Source: an uncultured Halieaceae bacterium
GTDB lineage: Bacteria; Pseudomonadota; Gammaproteobacteria; Pseudomonadales; Halieaceae
DNA length: 39,878 nucleotides
Assembly: GCA_913048575.1 (NCBI GenBank)
Contig: CAJWWJ010000004.1
Coordinates: 1 to 39,878, forward strand
Reading direction: 5' to 3'
This document shows positions 37,863 through 39,878 of the stretch, piece by piece. A program made the position numbers and the translations under genes. How positions within the stretch are numbered: position 1 is the stretch's first letter; every line of letters begins with the position of its first letter. Under the pieces are notes generated by a model. It was given only the letters and a program-made list of their open reading frames with translations. It did not search any database and was not told the origin of the DNA.

Positions 37863-39100
37863 CCCAGCTGACTAAAGATCAAAGAACCATTGGTGCCGCC
37901 AAAGCCAAACGAATTCGACAAAGCATGGCGCATCACGCGTTCTTGAGCGTGGTGAGGAACGTAATTCAAATCGCATCCCGGGCTGGGGTTATCGAGATTA
38001 ATCGTGGGTGGCGCCACACCATCTCTCAGTGCAAGAATCGTCAGAATGGCTTCCACCGAGCCTGCCGCCCCCAGCAAATGTCCAATCATTGATTTAGTTG
38101 AGCTCACAGCTAACTCCGAGGCGTGGTCGCCAAAAACCGCTTTGATCGCCAGGGTCTCCGCAAGGTCACCCGCTGCCGTAGATGTGCCATGAGCATTGAC
38201 GTACCCAATATCAGCAGGCTCTAACTCTGCGTCATTGAGCGCTTGCTGCATTGCCGCCGCCGCGCCCCGGCCATCCTCGGGAGGAGAGGTCATATGGTAG
38301 GCGTCCCCGCTCATACCAAAGCCGGTGAGCTCGCAATAAATATGAGCCCCTCGCGCTTTGGCGCTATCATATGACTCCAGCAAGAGAATGCCGGCGCCGT
38401 CTCCCAAAACAAAACCGTCTCTGTCAGCATCCCAAGGACGTGACGCGCTCTCGGGATCATCGTTGCGCGTAGACAATGCCCGCGCCGCTGCAAACCCACC
38501 GATGCCAACTGGGGTCGTTGCCATTTCTGCTCCGCCGACGAGCATCGCATCGACATCGCCTGCCGCGATGAGCCGAGCGCCCAAGCCAATATTATGGGTG
38601 CCCGTGGTACAGGCGGTGACCACGGCAAGGTTGGGCCCCTGCAGGTTATAGAGAATCGATAAATTACCGGCGATCATATTAATGATGGCCCCTGGGACAA
38701 AGAACGGTGATACGCGTTTTGGCCCCTTCTGTTCGACCAGCATGGCGGTGTCTTCGATAGAGCCAATACCACCAATCCCTGAGCCAATGGCACAGCCGAC
38801 ACGATGGGCATTTTGGTCAGTCACCTCAAAACCAGAATCACGAAAAGCCTGAATGCCAGCGACCATCCCGTATTGGATAAAAGGATCCATCCTGCGGGCG
38901 TCGCGGGGCTCTAGATAGCCCTCAACAGAGAACGATTTCACACTGGCACTGAAACGGGTTGTAAAGGCACTCGCATCGAATTGGTCAATGTTGGCCGCGC
39001 CACTGGCGCCAGCACAAATGCCTTGCCAGCTGGTCGCGACGTCGAGCCCCAGCGGCGTCACGGCGCCCAGCCCAGTGACAACGACTTTATTGCCTTTCAT
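37859..39100 (-). CDS. fabF: Beta-ketoacyl-ACP synthase II
   Basis: Condensing enzyme that elongates acyl-ACP in fatty-acid synthesis, 413 residues as usual. The catalytic triad is C164 ([12 protein letters not shown]), H304 ([11 protein letters not shown]) and H341 ([12 protein letters not shown]). [17 protein letters not shown] (221-237) and the C-terminal [15 protein letters not shown] are also typical. It follows acpP by 200 bp across a hairpin, so it may have a second promoter. Its stop overlaps the pabC TTG start. Confidence 0.98.
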   Translation of the reverse strand: MKGNKVVVTGLGAVTPLGLDVATSWQGICAGASGAANIDQFDASAFTTRFSASVKSFSVEGYLEPRDARRMDPFIQYGMVAGIQAFRDSGFEVTDQNAHRVGCAIGSGIGGIGSIEDTAMLVEQKGPKRVSPFFVPGAIINMIAGNLSILYNLQGPNLAVVTACTTGTHNIGLGARLIAAGDVDAMLVGGAEMATTPVGIGGFAAARALSTRNDDPESASRPWDADRDGFVLGDGAGILLLESYDSAKARGAHIYCELTGFGMSGDAYHMTSPPEDGRGAAAAMQQALNDAELEPADIGYVNAHGTSTAAGDLAETLAIKAVFGDHASELAVSSTKSMIGHLLGAAGSVEAILTILALRDGVAPPTINLDNPSPGCDLNYVPHHAQERVMRHALSNSFGFGGTNGSLIFSQLG

Positions 39101-39243
39101 GCTTCGCCCCTTTTGTTGCGTTTAACGGTGGTGTGCTAAACGTATCGATTGCCGGATGCACACCAGCAGGTAGATCGACTTCCCCCTGCCAGGTCACCAA
39201 CCAACCCCAATACGATCAATAATTCACTAACCCATGAAAGCGA

Positions 39244-39275
39244 AAGGGCCGCAATGCTGAAGCAGAGCGGCCCTT
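39244..39275 (-). terminator. Hairpin after acpP, probable terminator or attenuator
   Basis: Nine-bp stem AAGGGCCGC (39244-39252) / GCGGCCCTT (39267-39275) with an inner TGCT/AGCA extension. On the minus strand it is followed by a T-poor TCGCTTTC, so termination is probably partial. It could keep acpP expression above that of fabF. Confidence 0.55.
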
Positions 39276-39300
39276 GATTCGATTCGCTGCTGCGACTCGC

Positions 39301-39537
39301 TTAAGCGAGATTTTCGTTGATGTAATTAATAGCCAGCTGAACCGTTGTGATTTTCTCGGCCTCTTCGTCGGGGATTTCGGTTTCGAACTCCTCCTCCAGC
39401 GCCATCACTAACTCTACCGTATCAAGGGAGTCAGCGCCGAGATCATCAACAAAAGATGCCTCCGCTTTTACTTCCTCTTCCTTGACGCCCAGTTGCTCAG
39501 CGACAATCTTCTTGACTCGATCTTCGATATTGCTCAT
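39301..39537 (-). CDS. acpP: Acyl carrier protein
   Basis: Carries acyl chains on 4'-phosphopantetheine in fatty-acid and lipid synthesis. It is 78 residues, acidic and helical, with the attachment serine S37 in [19 protein letters not shown]. The flanking genes are fabG (upstream) and fabF (downstream). A TAAAAT -10-like box lies within the 116-bp gap upstream, consistent with the strong separate promoter usual for acpP, but I could not match a -35 box to it. Confidence 0.98.
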   Translation of the reverse strand: MSNIEDRVKKIVAEQLGVKEEEVKAEASFVDDLGADSLDTVELVMALEEEFETEIPDEEAEKITTVQLAINYINENLA

Positions 39538-39653
39538 GACGTACTCAATACTCCCAAGTTAGTCAGGCACTGCGCCTGCACGACGGGGATTTTACAAGCT
39601 TTTGCCGCAAGTAAAACCCTTTTTACTCTGTTTATCCCTCTTGATAAGGATCT

Positions 39654-39878
39654 TCAGCCCATGTAGAGACCACCGTTGACATGAATGGTCTCTCCAGTGA
39701 CATACTGAGCACCATCACTGACCAAAAAAACCACCGTCTCAGCGATATCTTCGGGCAAGCCCAAGCGCCCCAGTGGAATTTGCGCCTGCAACCCGGCTCG
39801 CTGTGCCTCGTTCAAGGCGCGAGTCATATCGGTATCTATAAACCCTGGTGCCACGCAATTAACCGTAATCGACCTTGA
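39654..39878 (-). CDS. fabG: 3-oxoacyl-ACP reductase, 3' part only
   Basis: NADPH-dependent ketoreductase of fatty-acid elongation. The window holds the last 74 codons; the frame is open to the right edge. The visible SDR C-terminus includes [38 protein letters not shown] and the closing [15 protein letters not shown], which is specific to FabG among short-chain dehydrogenases. The catalytic Ser-Tyr-Lys lie outside. It precedes acpP by 116 bp. Confidence 0.95.
   Translation of the reverse strand, partial: SRSITVNCVAPGFIDTDMTRALNEAQRAGLQAQIPLGRLGLPEDIAETVVFLVSDGAQYVTGETIHVNGGLYMG

Overview
The window looks like a chromosomal core region of a gammaproteobacterium, probably marine. Three gene orders support this: fabG-acpP-fabF-pabC-mltG-tmk-holB-pilZ, tig-clpP-clpX-lon-hupB-ppiD, and gloB / yafS-like-rnhA-dnaQ (as in E. 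coli). The Na+/H+ antiporter NhaB, the ETF/ETF-QO set and an AddAB-like pair instead of a visible RecBCD would suit a member of the Halieaceae/Cellvibrionales or a relative. That placement is inference from gene content only. I see no prophage, insertion sequence, CRISPR array or rRNA.

Layout. 1-3531 (+): a sulfide-oxidation operon with a 5'-truncated persulfide-dioxygenase-type metallohydrolase, a type II sulfide:quinone oxidoreductase and a SulP anion transporter. 3500-5383 (-): nudC-sohB. 5632-7137 (+): nhaB behind a structured leader. 7138-9123 (-): methyltransferase-rnhA-dnaQ, divergent from gloB (9175-9939, +). 10064-10681 (+): an unrecognised exported protein with an apparent internal duplication, ended by a clear intrinsic terminator. 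10726-16729 (-): an AddA-like helicase-nuclease and an AddB-like nuclease with an iron-sulfur cysteine set. 16952-17527 (-): nfuA. 17699-18963 (+): a DUF2970 membrane protein coupled to a PLP dehydratase. 18931-19041 (-): a candidate 36-residue membrane peptide. 19321-20490 (+): a CPA2 antiporter membrane domain. 20660-22338 (-): etfB-etfA. 22585-24237 (+): ETF-ubiquinone oxidoreductase. 24253-33218 (-): tig-clpP-clpX-lon-hupB-ppiD-DUF1285, covering chaperone, ATP-dependent proteases, nucleoid protein and periplasmic folding; lon carries a convincing heat-shock-type promoter. 33313-33397 (-): tRNA-Leu(UAG). 33398-33984: an unusual 587-bp gap holding inverted repeats, an AT-rich stretch and a candidate structured RNA on the + strand with three hairpins, the last a terminator. 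33985-39878 (-): the fatty-acid, cell-wall and replication cluster from pilZ back to a truncated fabG.

Most of the window is ordinary housekeeping DNA. The items most worth a second look are the structured RNA (or 58-residue peptide) at 33707-33883, the small membrane ORF at 18931-19041 with its adjacent inverted repeat, the duplicated exported protein at 10064-10681, and the AddAB-like repair pair.
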